A stretch of DNA of 64,000 nucleotides from Candidatus Zixiibacteriota bacterium (GTDB taxonomy: Bacteria > Zixibacteria > MSB-5A5 > DG-27): NCBI GenBank assembly GCA_030605835.1, contig JAUWHO010000027.1, positions 149,664 to 213,663 on the forward strand. Reading direction: 5' to 3'. Made by a program: the position numbers and the translations under genes. Numbering within the stretch: the first letter of the stretch is position 1; every line of letters begins with the position of its first letter. The notes beneath the pieces were generated by a model that did no database searches, was not told the DNA's origin, and was given only the letters and a program-made list of their open reading frames with translations. Below are positions 38,641 to 48,423 of this stretch, one piece after another.

Positions 38641-39873
38641 TCACTTGTTTTTGCTCTCCGGCGGATCTGCGGCCGCTTTTCTCAACTCCTCAACCGAGGC
38701 CAAGGCTCCCCCGCGGTGGAGCAGGATCTCCACGCGGTCTTTGGGCGAGAGTTGAGAGACGTCTTTCACCACCTCCCTTTCCGGGAGTTTGAAACATATG
38801 GAATAGCCGCGCTCCAGAATCGCTCTCGGCGAGAGAGCGGACAACTTCTCCGAACTCATCATCAGGAGATTTCTCTTATCGTGGATGACCCTTCCGAAGG
38901 CGGCACTTAGGTTTTCCTGTAAGTTCATCAGCTGCCGTTGCCTGGAATCCAACATCTCCAGGAAGCGCCGGAAACCGTAGCTCTCCCTCAGATAGTCGAG
39001 ACGTTGCCCAAGTTCGGCCAACTGTCCTTGCATAAGATTGGCCATACTTGCGTGCAAGTCAACAATGTTTCGCATAAGTTCGGTTCTGTCCGGGACCGCA
39101 AGTTCAGCCGCTGCCGAAGGAGTGGGAGCGCGGAGGTCACTGGCAAAATCACTGATGGTGAAGTCGATCTCGTGTCCTACTGCAGAGACTATTGGAATCT
39201 CTGAAGAGAAGATTGCCTGCGCCACTTTCTCCTCGTTAAAAGCCCAGAGGTCTTCGATAGAACCACCGCCACGTCCGACAATTATCAAATCGACCTCACC
39301 GCATTCGTTAAACTCCTCGATTGCCGAGACGATGTCTTCAGCCGCACCTTCCCCCTGAACCAGTGTCGGTCGGAGGATTATCTCTACCGGCGGGAATCGC
39401 CTCTGGATGATGCTCACAATATCCCTTATGGCAGCGCCGGTTGGGGAGGTCACAACCCCGATTGTTTCCGGATATCTGGGAAGGGGTTTTTTGAACTCCT
39501 CGGAGAAGAGGCCCTCTTCGAACAGTTTTCTCTTGAGCTCCTGGAATTCTATTTCTAATCTTCCGACTCCTACCGGTTGAATGGTAGCAACGACTAACTG
39601 ATACTGTCCGGCCCTCTCGAATACTGTCAGATTGCCGCAGGCGATAACATGTAGCCCATCTTTCAACTCCACCGGCAACCTCCCCGATTGCCACCTCCAG
39701 AGGACACATCGCAGTTGGGATTCGGAGTCCTTCAGGGAGAAATAACGGTGACCGGAGGAGTGCAGCTTGTAGTTGGAGATTTCCCCCTCCACCCAGATTG
39801 CGGGGAAACCGCTCTCTAAGGTGAGCTTAATTTCTCTGGTCAGCTCCGAAACGGTATATATCTTCGTTTCCAT
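38641..39873 (-). CDS. xseA: Exodeoxyribonuclease VII large subunit
   Basis: 'YTVSELTREIKLTLESGFPAIWVEGEISNYKLHSSGHRYFSLKD', 'VVTSPTGAAIRDI', 'IVGRGGGSIEDLWAFNEE', 'SAVGHEIDFTISDFASDLRAPTPSAAAEL'. Confidence 0.97.
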   Translation of the reverse strand: METKIYTVSELTREIKLTLESGFPAIWVEGEISNYKLHSSGHRYFSLKDSESQLRCVLWRWQSGRLPVELKDGLHVIACGNLTVFERAGQYQLVVATIQPVGVGRLEIEFQELKRKLFEEGLFSEEFKKPLPRYPETIGVVTSPTGAAIRDIVSIIQRRFPPVEIILRPTLVQGEGAAEDIVSAIEEFNECGEVDLIIVGRGGGSIEDLWAFNEEKVAQAIFSSEIPIVSAVGHEIDFTISDFASDLRAPTPSAAAELAVPDRTELMRNIVDLHASMANLMQGQLAELGQRLDYLRESYGFRRFLEMLDSRQRQLMNLQENLSAAFGRVIHDKRNLLMMSSEKLSALSPRAILERGYSICFKLPEREVVKDVSQLSPKDRVEILLHRGGALASVEELRKAAADPPESKNK

Positions 39874-39884
39874 TTTTCATTGGA

Positions 39885-40020
39885 ATCCCAAGGTTGGGAC
39901 AACCTTGGCTACGAACTATCACGATTCAAGGTTGGGACAACCTTGGCTACTACCATTTGCCGTTCAACTGAGAATCCCAAGGTTGAGACAGTTCCAAGGT
40001 TGAGACAACCTTGGCTACCT
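39885..40020. repeat. Tandem palindromic repeats CCAAGGTTG(G/A)GACAACCTTGGCTAC
   Basis: Three full copies plus one partial copy of a short inverted repeat between xseA and folD. Confidence 0.8.
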
Positions 40021-40033
40021 AACTACCTAACCA

Positions 40034-40915
40034 CTAACCAACCTGGATTTCGACCGCTTTCACGGTGTTGGAAAGGAGCATGGCGATGGTCATCGGACCC
40101 ACCCCGCCGGGAACTGGAGTCACGGCGCCGGCGACGGGATAGATGGAATCGAAATCGACATCCCCGGTCAGGCGGTAACCCTTTTCGCTCCCCGGATCCG
40201 GAACCCGATTAGTACCGACGTCGACAAGCACCGCTCCGGGCTTGATCATATCGCCCCCTATCATTTCGGGAACACCCATGGCGCAGATGAGTATATCCGC
40301 AATTTTGGTGAAGGAGCTCAAATCTTGCGTTCCGGTGTGACAGAGAGTGACGGTGGCATTGGCACCTTTCTGCTTCTGTGCTAACATGACCGCTAAAGGT
40401 CTGCCGACGATGTTGCCCCTTCCCAGGATGACGACATGTTTCCCCTCCGGAGGGTTGCCAGAGCGGTTCAAAAGCTCGATTATCCCTAAGGGGGTCGCTG
40501 GCAAAAAGGTAGGCTTACCGATCAGCATCCGGCCAATATTTTCGGGGTGGAAGCCATCCACATCCTTTGCGGGGTCGATTTTGAGGTTGACTTCAAACTC
40601 ATCCAGCCCCTTCGGGAGTGGGAATTGGACCAGGATGCCGTGAATATCGCCTCGATGATTTAACTCTTCAACCTTGTCGATCAGCTCCGATTGGGAAGGG
40701 TCTTCCGGGAACTTTATAACCTCGGAATGGATGCCCAATTTCTGGCAGGCCTTAGCTTTCATATTAACGTATATCCTGGAGGCGGGGTTTTCGCCCACCA
40801 GGACGGCTACCAAACCGGGGATTATGCCCTTAGATCGATAGCTGTCGACCTTCCCCTTCAGTTCGGTCCTTATTCCCTCGGCGATTTTTTTGCCATCGAT
40901 GACCGTTGCCGGCAT
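40034..40915 (-). CDS. folD: Bifunctional methylenetetrahydrofolate dehydrogenase/cyclohydrolase
   Basis: 'GILVQFPLPKGLDE', 'DVDGFHPENIGRM', 'VILGRGNIVGRPLAVML', 'GAVTPVPGGVGPMTIAMLLSNTV'. Confidence 0.97.
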   Translation of the reverse strand: MPATVIDGKKIAEGIRTELKGKVDSYRSKGIIPGLVAVLVGENPASRIYVNMKAKACQKLGIHSEVIKFPEDPSQSELIDKVEELNHRGDIHGILVQFPLPKGLDEFEVNLKIDPAKDVDGFHPENIGRMLIGKPTFLPATPLGIIELLNRSGNPPEGKHVVILGRGNIVGRPLAVMLAQKQKGANATVTLCHTGTQDLSSFTKIADILICAMGVPEMIGGDMIKPGAVLVDVGTNRVPDPGSEKGYRLTGDVDFDSIYPVAGAVTPVPGGVGPMTIAMLLSNTVKAVEIQVG

Positions 40916-40918
40916 AAG

Positions 40919-41812
40919 CTATCTCCTCATCGGCAGGTCGATTCGGAGCCGTTCGATATTCGTGGCTTTACCGCTTAGGCTGTTCACTGTGACCATCGCC
41001 CCGCAGAATTTGACATCCCCCTCGGCGACCGGGAAGCGTTTGTGCAGACCGGTGAGGAAGCGATACAGGGCGACCTCTTTCTCCATGCCGATGACCGATT
41101 CGTGTGGCCCGGTCATGCCGGCGTCGGTGATGAAGGCAGTCCCACCTGGCAGGATTTTCTCGTCGGCAGATTGAACATGGGTGTGGGTGCCGATGACTGC
41201 TGAAACCTGACCATCTAAATACCAGCCCATGGCCTGCTTCTCGGAGGTGGCCTCGGCGTGGAAATCGACGATGATGATATTCGTCTCCTTGCGGAGAAGC
41301 TCGACCTCCTTGCGTGCAACGGTGAAGGGGCAGTCCAGTGGTTGCATATAGACGCGACCCTGGAGATTTAAGACCCCGATTTTTCTACCCGACTCTAAGG
41401 TGAACACCTTGGAGCCGAAACCGGGGACTGCAGGGGGGTAGTTGGCCGGGCGCAGTAGATTCTCTTCCCTCGCCAGATAGTTGTGTGATTCCTTGCGGTC
41501 CCAGAGGTGATTACCGCTGGTGAAACAATTGACACCATAAGAAAAGATAGTGCTGGCGATCTCCTCAGTGAGGCCGAAACCTCCGGCGGCATTCTCGACG
41601 TTGCAGATGGAGAAATCGAAGGGCCTCTCCCTCTCCAGATAGGGCATAATCTGAGACAGCGCCCAGCGACCGGGCTTGCCAATGACATCGCCGATGAAAA
41701 GGACTTTAATGTGGGGGGCTGAGTCGGAGATCTTCAAGATAGCTTGCCCGCATTCCTTGCCATCACTGAGAGTATGGCATTCTTTACAACTTCTCCCAGG
41801 TTTCTCTGTCAA
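40919..41812 (-). CDS. ymdB: YmdB-family metallophosphoesterase (TIGR00282-like); N-terminus uncertain
   Basis: 'VLFIGDVIGKPGRWAL', 'GVNCFTSGNHLWDRKE', 'IIVDFHAEATSEKQAMGWYLDGQVSAVIGTHTHVQSADEKILPGGTAFITDAGMTGP'. Confidence 0.92.
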   Translation of the reverse strand: MTEKPGRSCKECHTLSDGKECGQAILKISDSAPHIKVLFIGDVIGKPGRWALSQIMPYLERERPFDFSICNVENAAGGFGLTEEIASTIFSYGVNCFTSGNHLWDRKESHNYLAREENLLRPANYPPAVPGFGSKVFTLESGRKIGVLNLQGRVYMQPLDCPFTVARKEVELLRKETNIIIVDFHAEATSEKQAMGWYLDGQVSAVIGTHTHVQSADEKILPGGTAFITDAGMTGPHESVIGMEKEVALYRFLTGLHKRFPVAEGDVKFCGAMVTVNSLSGKATNIERLRIDLPMRR

Positions 41813-42002
41813 TCCTTGCCTGCTTCAGAATTCTTGAGAGTAATTCCTTCCCGATGTCACTTTGATGTGGATTGGGGACTCGTAGGGTGATTTCCTCTTT
41901 GAGCATGAATTGGTGTTTTCCGCCCGAAAAAGGGCCTTCGAAGCCAAGCTGTTTCAAATAGCGGATAAGCTCCTTGCGCTTTATAGCGCCGAAGCGAGGC
42001 AT
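41784..42002 (-). CDS. hicA: HicA-like type II toxin
   Basis: 72 aa 'IKRKELIRYLKQLGFEGPFSGGKHQFMLKEEITLRVPNPHQSDIGKELLSRILKQARI'; TGATG overlap with upstream HicB-like ORF. Confidence 0.9.
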   Translation of the reverse strand: MPRFGAIKRKELIRYLKQLGFEGPFSGGKHQFMLKEEITLRVPNPHQSDIGKELLSRILKQARIDRETWEKL

Positions 42003-42244
42003 CAGACCGCTTCCTTGATCTTCAGCTCAATTCCCTCCACAACGGGCAGAGGTAGACTGCGAGAAATCTTGAACAGAATCCACTCCTCTAAAACCTCTTC
42101 TAACTCCTCGCGGCAAGCCTCCAGAGTAGCAGAGTTGGCATAAACACCCTCGAACCCCGGTATCTCGCCGTAGAATGTCCTGTCATCGGGAAGGATCTCA
42201 TACTTGGCTTTTCTCATCGCTGCCTGAATGTATTTGCTTAACAT
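42002..42244 (-). CDS. hicB: HicB-like antitoxin
   Basis: 80 aa 'YEILPDDRTFYGEIPGFEGVYANSATLEACREELEEVLEEWI'. Confidence 0.88.
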   Translation of the reverse strand: MLSKYIQAAMRKAKYEILPDDRTFYGEIPGFEGVYANSATLEACREELEEVLEEWILFKISRSLPLPVVEGIELKIKEAV

Positions 42245-42289
42245 TTTATCTTCCTCAGGACTTAAATCTTGTCAGTTAACTGGAATGTA

Positions 42290-42352
42290 TCGTGCCGTCA
42301 GGTGGTAACACCTGACGGAAGACTGTCGGGACGAAAGTCCCGGCAGCATTGT
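42290..42352. repeat. Palindromic repeat pair
   Basis: CCGTCAGGTGGTAACACCTGACGG followed by TGTCGGGACGAAAGTCCCGGCA; related stems occur near 9085-9170. Confidence 0.65.
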
Positions 42353-42356
42353 AATC

Positions 42357-42560
42357 TCACTGTCTCTTACCTCGCATTGCCCCAAGAGTTCTTTGCCTGA
42401 CACCGGTAATTGTGATGCCAACTACATCTTTTGTCTTCTCCTCATACCGAATAATCACCCCATCACCAACATCCTGTCCGAGAGCTTCCTGGGGTTCTCC
42501 TATGCTGATGTACAGGACATCGGCCTCCTCATCATAGTCCCCAGCTTAGATTTTCCTTTC
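42357..42560 (-). pseudogene. DUF2283-like remnant
   Basis: Minus-strand translation 'DYDEEADVLYISIGEPQEALGQDVGDGVIIRYEEKTKDVVGITITGVRQRTLGAMRGKRQ*' with an in-frame TAA just upstream of DYDEE and no usable start. Confidence 0.6.
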
Positions 42561-42605
42561 TTTCCAATATCTTCAAGGTCTCCATAGTTCTCTCTGACAG
42601 ATAGT

Positions 42606-44162
42606 TTATTTCGCGTAATCCACCGCCCGGGTCTCTCGGATTACGGTCACCTTGATCTGGCCGGGGTATTCTAACTCAGATTCGATCTTCTTGGCGATTT
42701 CGGCGGCGAGCTCGCCTGCACGTAAGTCATCAATCTGGCCTGCCTCCACCATTACCCGCAGCTCCCTGCCGGCCTGAATGGCGTAAGCCTTCCCCACCCC
42801 CTTGAAGGAGTCCGCCATCCCCTCTAACTTCTCCACTCGTTTAATATACCCCTCCAAGGTCTCCCGGCGCGCCCCCGGACGAGCCCCGGAGACGGCATCA
42901 GCGGCTTGCACCAGCACCGAATAGGGAGTCTCCTGAACGATGTCCTCGTGATGGCTGGCGATGGCATTTACCACAATCGGATGCTCCCCGTGTTTCTGGG
43001 CGCTTGTGGCTCCAATCTGCGTGTGGGTTCCCTCGGTGTCGCGGTCGACGGCCTTGCCGATGTCGTGCAGAAGCCCGGATCTCTTGGCCAGGGTGGCGTC
43101 CAAACCGAGCTCCGCGGCCATGATTCCCGAGAGAAAGGCGACCTCTTTGCTGTGTTGAAGGACGTTCTGTCCGTAGCTGGAGCGGAAGTTCAATTTCCCC
43201 AGAAGCTTCACCAATTCCGGGTGAACCCCGTGAATGCCGACGTCGAAACAGGCCTGTTCCCCGGTCTCCCGAATGATCACCTCCATCTCCTTTTCGGCTT
43301 TGGCCACCACCTCTTCTATCCGGGCGGGATGAATCCGACCGTCAACTATCAGCTTCTCCAGCGCCATGCGGGCGACTTCTCTCCTGATGGGGTCGTATCC
43401 GGATAGAATCACCGCCTCCGGAGTATCGTCGACGATGACGTCTATGCCGGTGGCGGTCTCGAAGCTGCGGATATTTCTCCCTTCCCGACCGATGATCCGC
43501 CCCTTCATCTCGTCCGAGGGCAGATTCACTACCGACACCGTAGATTCGACGGTGTGGTCGGCAGCGCAGCGCTGGATGGCAGAGATGACGATGTTTTTGG
43601 CTTCCTTCTCGGCGGTCTCCAAGGCTTTGTCCTTTATGTCCTTGATCATCTGGGCGGCTTGCTGCCGGGCTTGACTTTCCAAGTTCTGCAGAAGCAGGTT
43701 TTTCGCCTCCTCCGGGGTCATGCCGGAAATTCTCTCCAACTGTTGATTCTCTTCGCTCAGTAGTCGCTCCAGCTCCGCATCCCGAGTCTTTAAGTTCCTC
43801 TCCCAGTTTTTGAGGTGTTTCTCCCTGGAGAGGGTCTCCCGCTCCTTTTTGTTGAGGATGTCGACTTTGCGGTCGAGGCTGCTCTCCCGATTTTGAAGCC
43901 GTTTCTCCGTCTTTTGGAATTCCTGTCGTTTGCTCTGGAGCTCACGTTCTATATTGGCCTTGGCTTTATACCACTCATCTTTGGCCTCCAGGAGGGCCTC
44001 CTTCTTTTTGATCTGAGCCTCCTTTTCAGCCTCCTTTATGATCTTGGCGGCAAGCTCCTCCGCCTTGGCGAGCTTGGAGGCTCCGATTTTTCCCCTGATG
44101 GCCAAGCCAAGAAGAAACGCGATCACAAATGCGGTCGCCGCAATTGCTATTGTTATTTCCAT
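42606..44162 (-). CDS. rny: Ribonuclease Y
   Basis: N-terminal TM plus coiled coil, KH '[45 protein letters not shown]', HD '[21 protein letters not shown]'; start at METKI-type ATG 44162 ([13 protein letters not shown]). Confidence 0.97.
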   Translation of the reverse strand: MEITIAIAATAFVIAFLLGLAIRGKIGASKLAKAEELAAKIIKEAEKEAQIKKKEALLEAKDEWYKAKANIERELQSKRQEFQKTEKRLQNRESSLDRKVDILNKKERETLSREKHLKNWERNLKTRDAELERLLSEENQQLERISGMTPEEAKNLLLQNLESQARQQAAQMIKDIKDKALETAEKEAKNIVISAIQRCAADHTVESTVSVVNLPSDEMKGRIIGREGRNIRSFETATGIDVIVDDTPEAVILSGYDPIRREVARMALEKLIVDGRIHPARIEEVVAKAEKEMEVIIRETGEQACFDVGIHGVHPELVKLLGKLNFRSSYGQNVLQHSKEVAFLSGIMAAELGLDATLAKRSGLLHDIGKAVDRDTEGTHTQIGATSAQKHGEHPIVVNAIASHHEDIVQETPYSVLVQAADAVSGARPGARRETLEGYIKRVEKLEGMADSFKGVGKAYAIQAGRELRVMVEAGQIDDLRAGELAAEIAKKIESELEYPGQIKVTVIRETRAVDYAK

Positions 44163-44277
44163 CTTATCCTCCCGGCGACGGGTGAGGGATAGAACCGAGG
44201 TTTGAGACAATTGGGGGAGGTTTCTGCGGGCCCGGGCTGGTCACCGGGACTCTGCCGGACAGGGGGGCTTAGAGCTT

Positions 44278-44589
44278 TTAAGCGGGTTCCTCTAAAGTGA
44301 GGCTTTTCTCAATATTTCGACTCAGAGAAAGTAATTTCTCTTCGATTTCGCTCGCTTTTCTCTCGCTCTCTTCTCGCTCTTTGAACAGCTCGTCGGCGAT
44401 GTTGAGCGCCGCCAGGACAGCCACTTTGGCATGCGATCTGGCGGGCATTCCCTCGGCCACGGTCCTCATCTTCTGGTCGAGGTAGGCTGCCACCTCTCGG
44501 ATGTAATCCTCCTTGGCATCCCCTTTGATGAGGTAGTCCTGGCCAAGTATATTCACTCTCACCGACTTTTTTCGATTCTCTAAAGCCAC
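44278..44589 (-). CDS. zapA: Cell division protein ZapA
   Basis: 'VRVNILGQDYLIKGDAKEDYIREVAAYLDQKMRTVAEG...KVAVLAALNIADELF'. Confidence 0.9.
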   Translation of the reverse strand: MALENRKKSVRVNILGQDYLIKGDAKEDYIREVAAYLDQKMRTVAEGMPARSHAKVAVLAALNIADELFKEREESERKASEIEEKLLSLSRNIEKSLTLEEPA

Positions 44590-44675
44590 CTTAGATGCCC
44601 GGCTGTCCAGCAGCCCGACCCCGTTCGGGAACTGGCCTGCCCTTCTATCCCTCCGCCCACAGGGCGGATTCTCCC

Positions 44676-45011
44676 TCAGCCGTCGTTCAGAATTGAAAGC
44701 TTATCCAGTATAGCTCCTATTCTCTGTTTTGCTTGCGCTTCCTTTTTCTTGAACTCCTCTTCTGTTTTCTTTTTCTCAACGAGCAACTGGTCATACTTCT
44801 GGTTGGATTTCTTTTTCTCTTTCTCCAACTCGGAGGCTTTGGCCTCCAGCTGGTTTATGGTTTGAACTAACTGCCCTTTCTCCTCTTTCAGTCTATTTAT
44901 GGCCTCAAGTGCCTGGTTGATTTTCGACTCAAAGATCTGTAGGCTATCCAGCGTCAAATCTCTTAAACCTCTCTCACTAAATATAAAGGCTTCTTCAATA
45001 TTTGGAAACAA
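44676..45011 (-). CDS. Coiled-coil protein (ZapB-like?)
   Basis: 111 aa, near-continuous coiled coil, between pheT and zapA. Confidence 0.6.
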   Translation of the reverse strand: MFPNIEEAFIFSERGLRDLTLDSLQIFESKINQALEAINRLKEEKGQLVQTINQLEAKASELEKEKKKSNQKYDQLLVEKKKTEEEFKKKEAQAKQRIGAILDKLSILNDG

Positions 45012-45017
45012 AAAACT

Positions 45018-47402
45018 TCAGCTTCGCAACTGGGCTCCAAATTTGGCCTTGAGATGTTGAACTAACCTCTTCTGGGAGGACTCCACCTCCTTTTCGGTCA
45101 GGGTTCTCTCCGGGGAACGGTAGCGGATTGAGAAGGCCAGGCTCTTCTTCCCCGGGGGAACCTGCTTGCCGACATACTGGTCGAAAAGGGAGATCTCCTC
45201 CAGAGAATCTAAGTCGAGCTCCCTTATGCTCTTTTCGATCTCTCCCGCTAAAATGCGGTGGTCGACGACGATGGCGATGTCTCTGTCCACCGGGGGAAAC
45301 TTCGGCAGGGACTGGTATCTTCTCTCCCGGGGAACCAGTTTCAAAAGCCTCTCGAAGTCGATCTCGAAGGAGAAAACCGCCTCCTTGATGTCGAAGGCTT
45401 CGAGTACCTCCTCTGCGATCTTGCCGAACTCCCCGAGACACTGATCCTCAGAGAAGAGGTCAAACCCTTTAGCAGCCTCAAATATAGCTTCTCCCTTCGG
45501 TCTGAAGGAGACATCCGGGAGATTGAGCCGCTCCAGCAACCCCTCCAGCTCTCCCTTCAGGTCGAAGAGGTCGACCGGTGTGGAAGAGAGGCTCCAGTGC
45601 CGTCTTTCTCGGTGTCCGGATATCGCCGCCGCCAGATGCCATCTCTCCGAGAATTCCTTCTCCCCAGTCTTGAAATAGACTTTGCCGATCTCGAAGATGC
45701 GGATATTCTTCTCGTACCGGTTCAGATTGTAGTTTACGGTCTCCAGAAGACTTCCGGTCAAATTCGGTCTCAAGATCGACAGCTCTTCTGAGATCGGATT
45801 CAAGAGCTGCACGAAACCGTCATCGCCTCCAAAGACCCCGTATTTTCCCGGCTCCTTGAATATGTAGGTTACGGTTTCGAAGAATCCCCGGCCACACAAA
45901 ATTCCGGTGATGGCTCGGGTCAATTCTTGCTCCTTAGGAAGTGGGGTCACCAACTCCCCGCCGGGTCTCTCCAGCGCCGGGATATTGTCGTAATTGAGGA
46001 TCCTCGCTATCTCCTCGATTAAGTCAACCTCCCTGGTGATATCGGGACGATAGCTGGGTACCGAAACCTCAAAAGTCTCATCCCCCTCGACTCTAAAGCC
46101 CAAGCCCGTCAGGATGTCCCTGCTTTGCTCTTTCGGGATTTCAATCCCTATGACGGTAGAGACTCTGCGGGAACGCAATTTCACTCTGGGGAAGGTAACC
46201 TTATTGGGATAGCAATCGACCAACCCTTTCAAGACCTCCCCCCCGGCAAGCTCCTGAATCAGTCGGGTCGCCCTCTTGGAAGCAAAAACCACATTCTCCG
46301 GGTCGGTGCCCCGCTCGAAGCGGTAAGAGGACTCTGAAACCAAACCCAGCTCCTTGGAGGCTCTTCTCGTAGTGGCAGGGTCGAAATAGGCGCTCTCCAG
46401 AAGTATGTTCTGGGTGGAACCCGAAACTTCGCTTTTCTCTCCTCCCATGATCCCGGCTATGGCAACCGCGGTCTCGCCATCGGTTATAAGAAGGGAGTTG
46501 CTCGAAAGGGTTCTCCCGACGCCGTCTAAGGTGAGGAATCTCTCTCCCGGTTTAGCCTTTCTGATCAGAACGCGCCTCTGGCTGAAATTGTCGTAATCGA
46601 AGGCGTGCAGGGGATGCCCGGTCTCCAAGAGCACCCAGTTGGTGATGTCGACGATGTTGCTGATGGCACGGATCCCCAGCGATTCCAATCGCAGCGCCAT
46701 CCACTTCGGAGAGGGTTTTATCTCCACCCCCTTTATGATCCGGGCGGTGTAACGGGGGCAGCCGACCGGGTCTTTGATTTGGACCTCCACCTCGGAGGCG
46801 GTCTCGGTCCCCACCTCGGGAAAGTGGGTCTCCGGCAATTTCAATGTTCCCCCGCCCAGGGCACAAAGCTCCCTGGCGATCCCCAGGTGCGAGAGACAGT
46901 CGGGCCGGTTGGGGGTGACCTCTAATTCTAAAATCCAGTCCTTTAATCTCAATGCCTCAGCCAACGAAGTCCCTGTAGAAACCGTCTCATCTAAGACCAA
47001 TATAGCGTCAGCGACCTCACCAATTCCCAGCTCCTTCTCCGAGCATATCATCCCGGTAGACTTTATCCCCTTGGTTTCGGCCTCTTTCATCTCCAAACCG
47101 TCGGGAAGCTTGGCTCCCGGCAAAGCCAAAGCCACCCTCTGGCCGCGCTCAACGTTAGGAGCCCCGCAAACCGTCTGCAGTTTTTTCTGGCCGATATTCA
47201 CCTGACAAATTTTGAGGTTTTTCGCCTCGGGGTGCAGATCGATCTTCTCAACGTGACCGACGACGACCCCCTCCAGCTCCGGCCAAGCGGGATGAAGCGA
47301 CTCCGCCTCGGTGCCCGACATCGTCAGCTTCTCGGCGACCTCCTCCGGATTCCACAAGAGGTCCGGGATCAGTTCTTTGAGCCAGTTGTAGCTAATCTTC
47401 AT
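45018..47402 (-). CDS. pheT: Phenylalanyl-tRNA synthetase beta subunit
   Basis: 'MKISYNWLKELIP', tRNA-binding domain, B3/B4, B5 and C-terminal anticodon-binding-like domain; 794 aa. Confidence 0.97.
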   Translation of the reverse strand: MKISYNWLKELIPDLLWNPEEVAEKLTMSGTEAESLHPAWPELEGVVVGHVEKIDLHPEAKNLKICQVNIGQKKLQTVCGAPNVERGQRVALALPGAKLPDGLEMKEAETKGIKSTGMICSEKELGIGEVADAILVLDETVSTGTSLAEALRLKDWILELEVTPNRPDCLSHLGIARELCALGGGTLKLPETHFPEVGTETASEVEVQIKDPVGCPRYTARIIKGVEIKPSPKWMALRLESLGIRAISNIVDITNWVLLETGHPLHAFDYDNFSQRRVLIRKAKPGERFLTLDGVGRTLSSNSLLITDGETAVAIAGIMGGEKSEVSGSTQNILLESAYFDPATTRRASKELGLVSESSYRFERGTDPENVVFASKRATRLIQELAGGEVLKGLVDCYPNKVTFPRVKLRSRRVSTVIGIEIPKEQSRDILTGLGFRVEGDETFEVSVPSYRPDITREVDLIEEIARILNYDNIPALERPGGELVTPLPKEQELTRAITGILCGRGFFETVTYIFKEPGKYGVFGGDDGFVQLLNPISEELSILRPNLTGSLLETVNYNLNRYEKNIRIFEIGKVYFKTGEKEFSERWHLAAAISGHRERRHWSLSSTPVDLFDLKGELEGLLERLNLPDVSFRPKGEAIFEAAKGFDLFSEDQCLGEFGKIAEEVLEAFDIKEAVFSFEIDFERLLKLVPRERRYQSLPKFPPVDRDIAIVVDHRILAGEIEKSIRELDLDSLEEISLFDQYVGKQVPPGKKSLAFSIRYRSPERTLTEKEVESSQKRLVQHLKAKFGAQLRS

Positions 47403-47490
47403 AGTATCGAGTCAGATAATAGACAATCGGCGGATCGGCCCACATGCTCAAGCGGCTCAGGGGCGCTACTCCTGCCACGTCACCGGGCTT

Positions 47491-48423
47491 CTACGGCAAA
47501 AGTAACCAAGACGGCCGATTATCCCCGGGAACGACACGCTTCGTTTCTGCCTCCGACTCCTCTCGCACCACTACCTGTGCCATAGCCAAGGTGAACTCCT
47601 TGAGTTTCTCGAAAGCTTCATCCGCATAGACATCTTCACCAGCTCTCATTCTGTTCATATGACCCATGATCCACCTCATAAAGACTACTGGTATTGCTAG
47701 GTCTGAGATGTCCTCCCAACCGGTGAGATACCCACGTGCCACATAGTCCCCTTCCAATCGCCTATCGCACTCGCCCTTGCATGCCCAATAAAGGTTGACT
47801 ATTTTGCCTCGGTCTTCTCCTTTCCACTGTCGAACAATCACCACAATTCCAGTTCGCTCCTCGAGCAGATCCTTTCCGCATGTCACGCAGCTCAGCGGTA
47901 CATACGAATCATAAAGCGTAGCAGGAGACTTATCTTCCCTCTCCCACCTCTGGAAGCTGTGTGGCAAGTAGCGTTTGAAAACCCCCTCGAGGCCACGGTT
48001 CTTCATCAAAGACTGCTCAATGAGGGCAGAATCGTAGAGTCGTACGTTCATTTGCTCTTCTAGTCGCCTCAGGGTTTCTGCCAAGGAAGAACTTGGGATC
48101 GTCGAGTAGAAGCCAATGAATCCATCAGCATTGAACTTTCGTACTCGGCCTAGTGGATCAACCTCGTCTCTGTCCGACACAGCCTTTCCAGAGTGAGCGA
48201 AATGCTTACAACTCACCAGCCACGTGTGGACTGACCTGCCAATTCGGCCAGCACGTTCCTCCCTCACGATCAGGTCTCGTCCCGAATCAGGTCCACGATC
48301 CGGTCCTCCCCCGATCTCGAGGCTTAAGGCTGAAAAGAAGTCCCGTGCGAAAAACTCCCAAGAGTCCTGTCCCGGTTCTCCTCCTTTTGATGAAGGTATT
48401 TCCTTAAAGTCAATCACTCCCAT
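47491..48423 (-). CDS. Putative PD-(D/E)XK restriction endonuclease-like protein with Cys-rich (zinc-finger-like) region
   Basis: 'WEFFARDFFSALSLEIGGGPDRGPDSGRDLIVREE...VHTWLVSCKHFAHSGKAV' (D-x(n)-SCK pattern), 'LSCVTCGKDLLEE...WACKGECD'. Confidence 0.6.
   Translation of the reverse strand: MGVIDFKEIPSSKGGEPGQDSWEFFARDFFSALSLEIGGGPDRGPDSGRDLIVREERAGRIGRSVHTWLVSCKHFAHSGKAVSDRDEVDPLGRVRKFNADGFIGFYSTIPSSSLAETLRRLEEQMNVRLYDSALIEQSLMKNRGLEGVFKRYLPHSFQRWEREDKSPATLYDSYVPLSCVTCGKDLLEERTGIVVIVRQWKGEDRGKIVNLYWACKGECDRRLEGDYVARGYLTGWEDISDLAIPVVFMRWIMGHMNRMRAGEDVYADEAFEKLKEFTLAMAQVVVREESEAETKRVVPGDNRPSWLLLP

Noticed and set aside
44163-44277. Possible 6S RNA (ssrS) between zapA and rny
   Set aside because: The gap is only about 115 nt and I could not identify the conserved 6S central bubble; would need Infernal with the 6S model.
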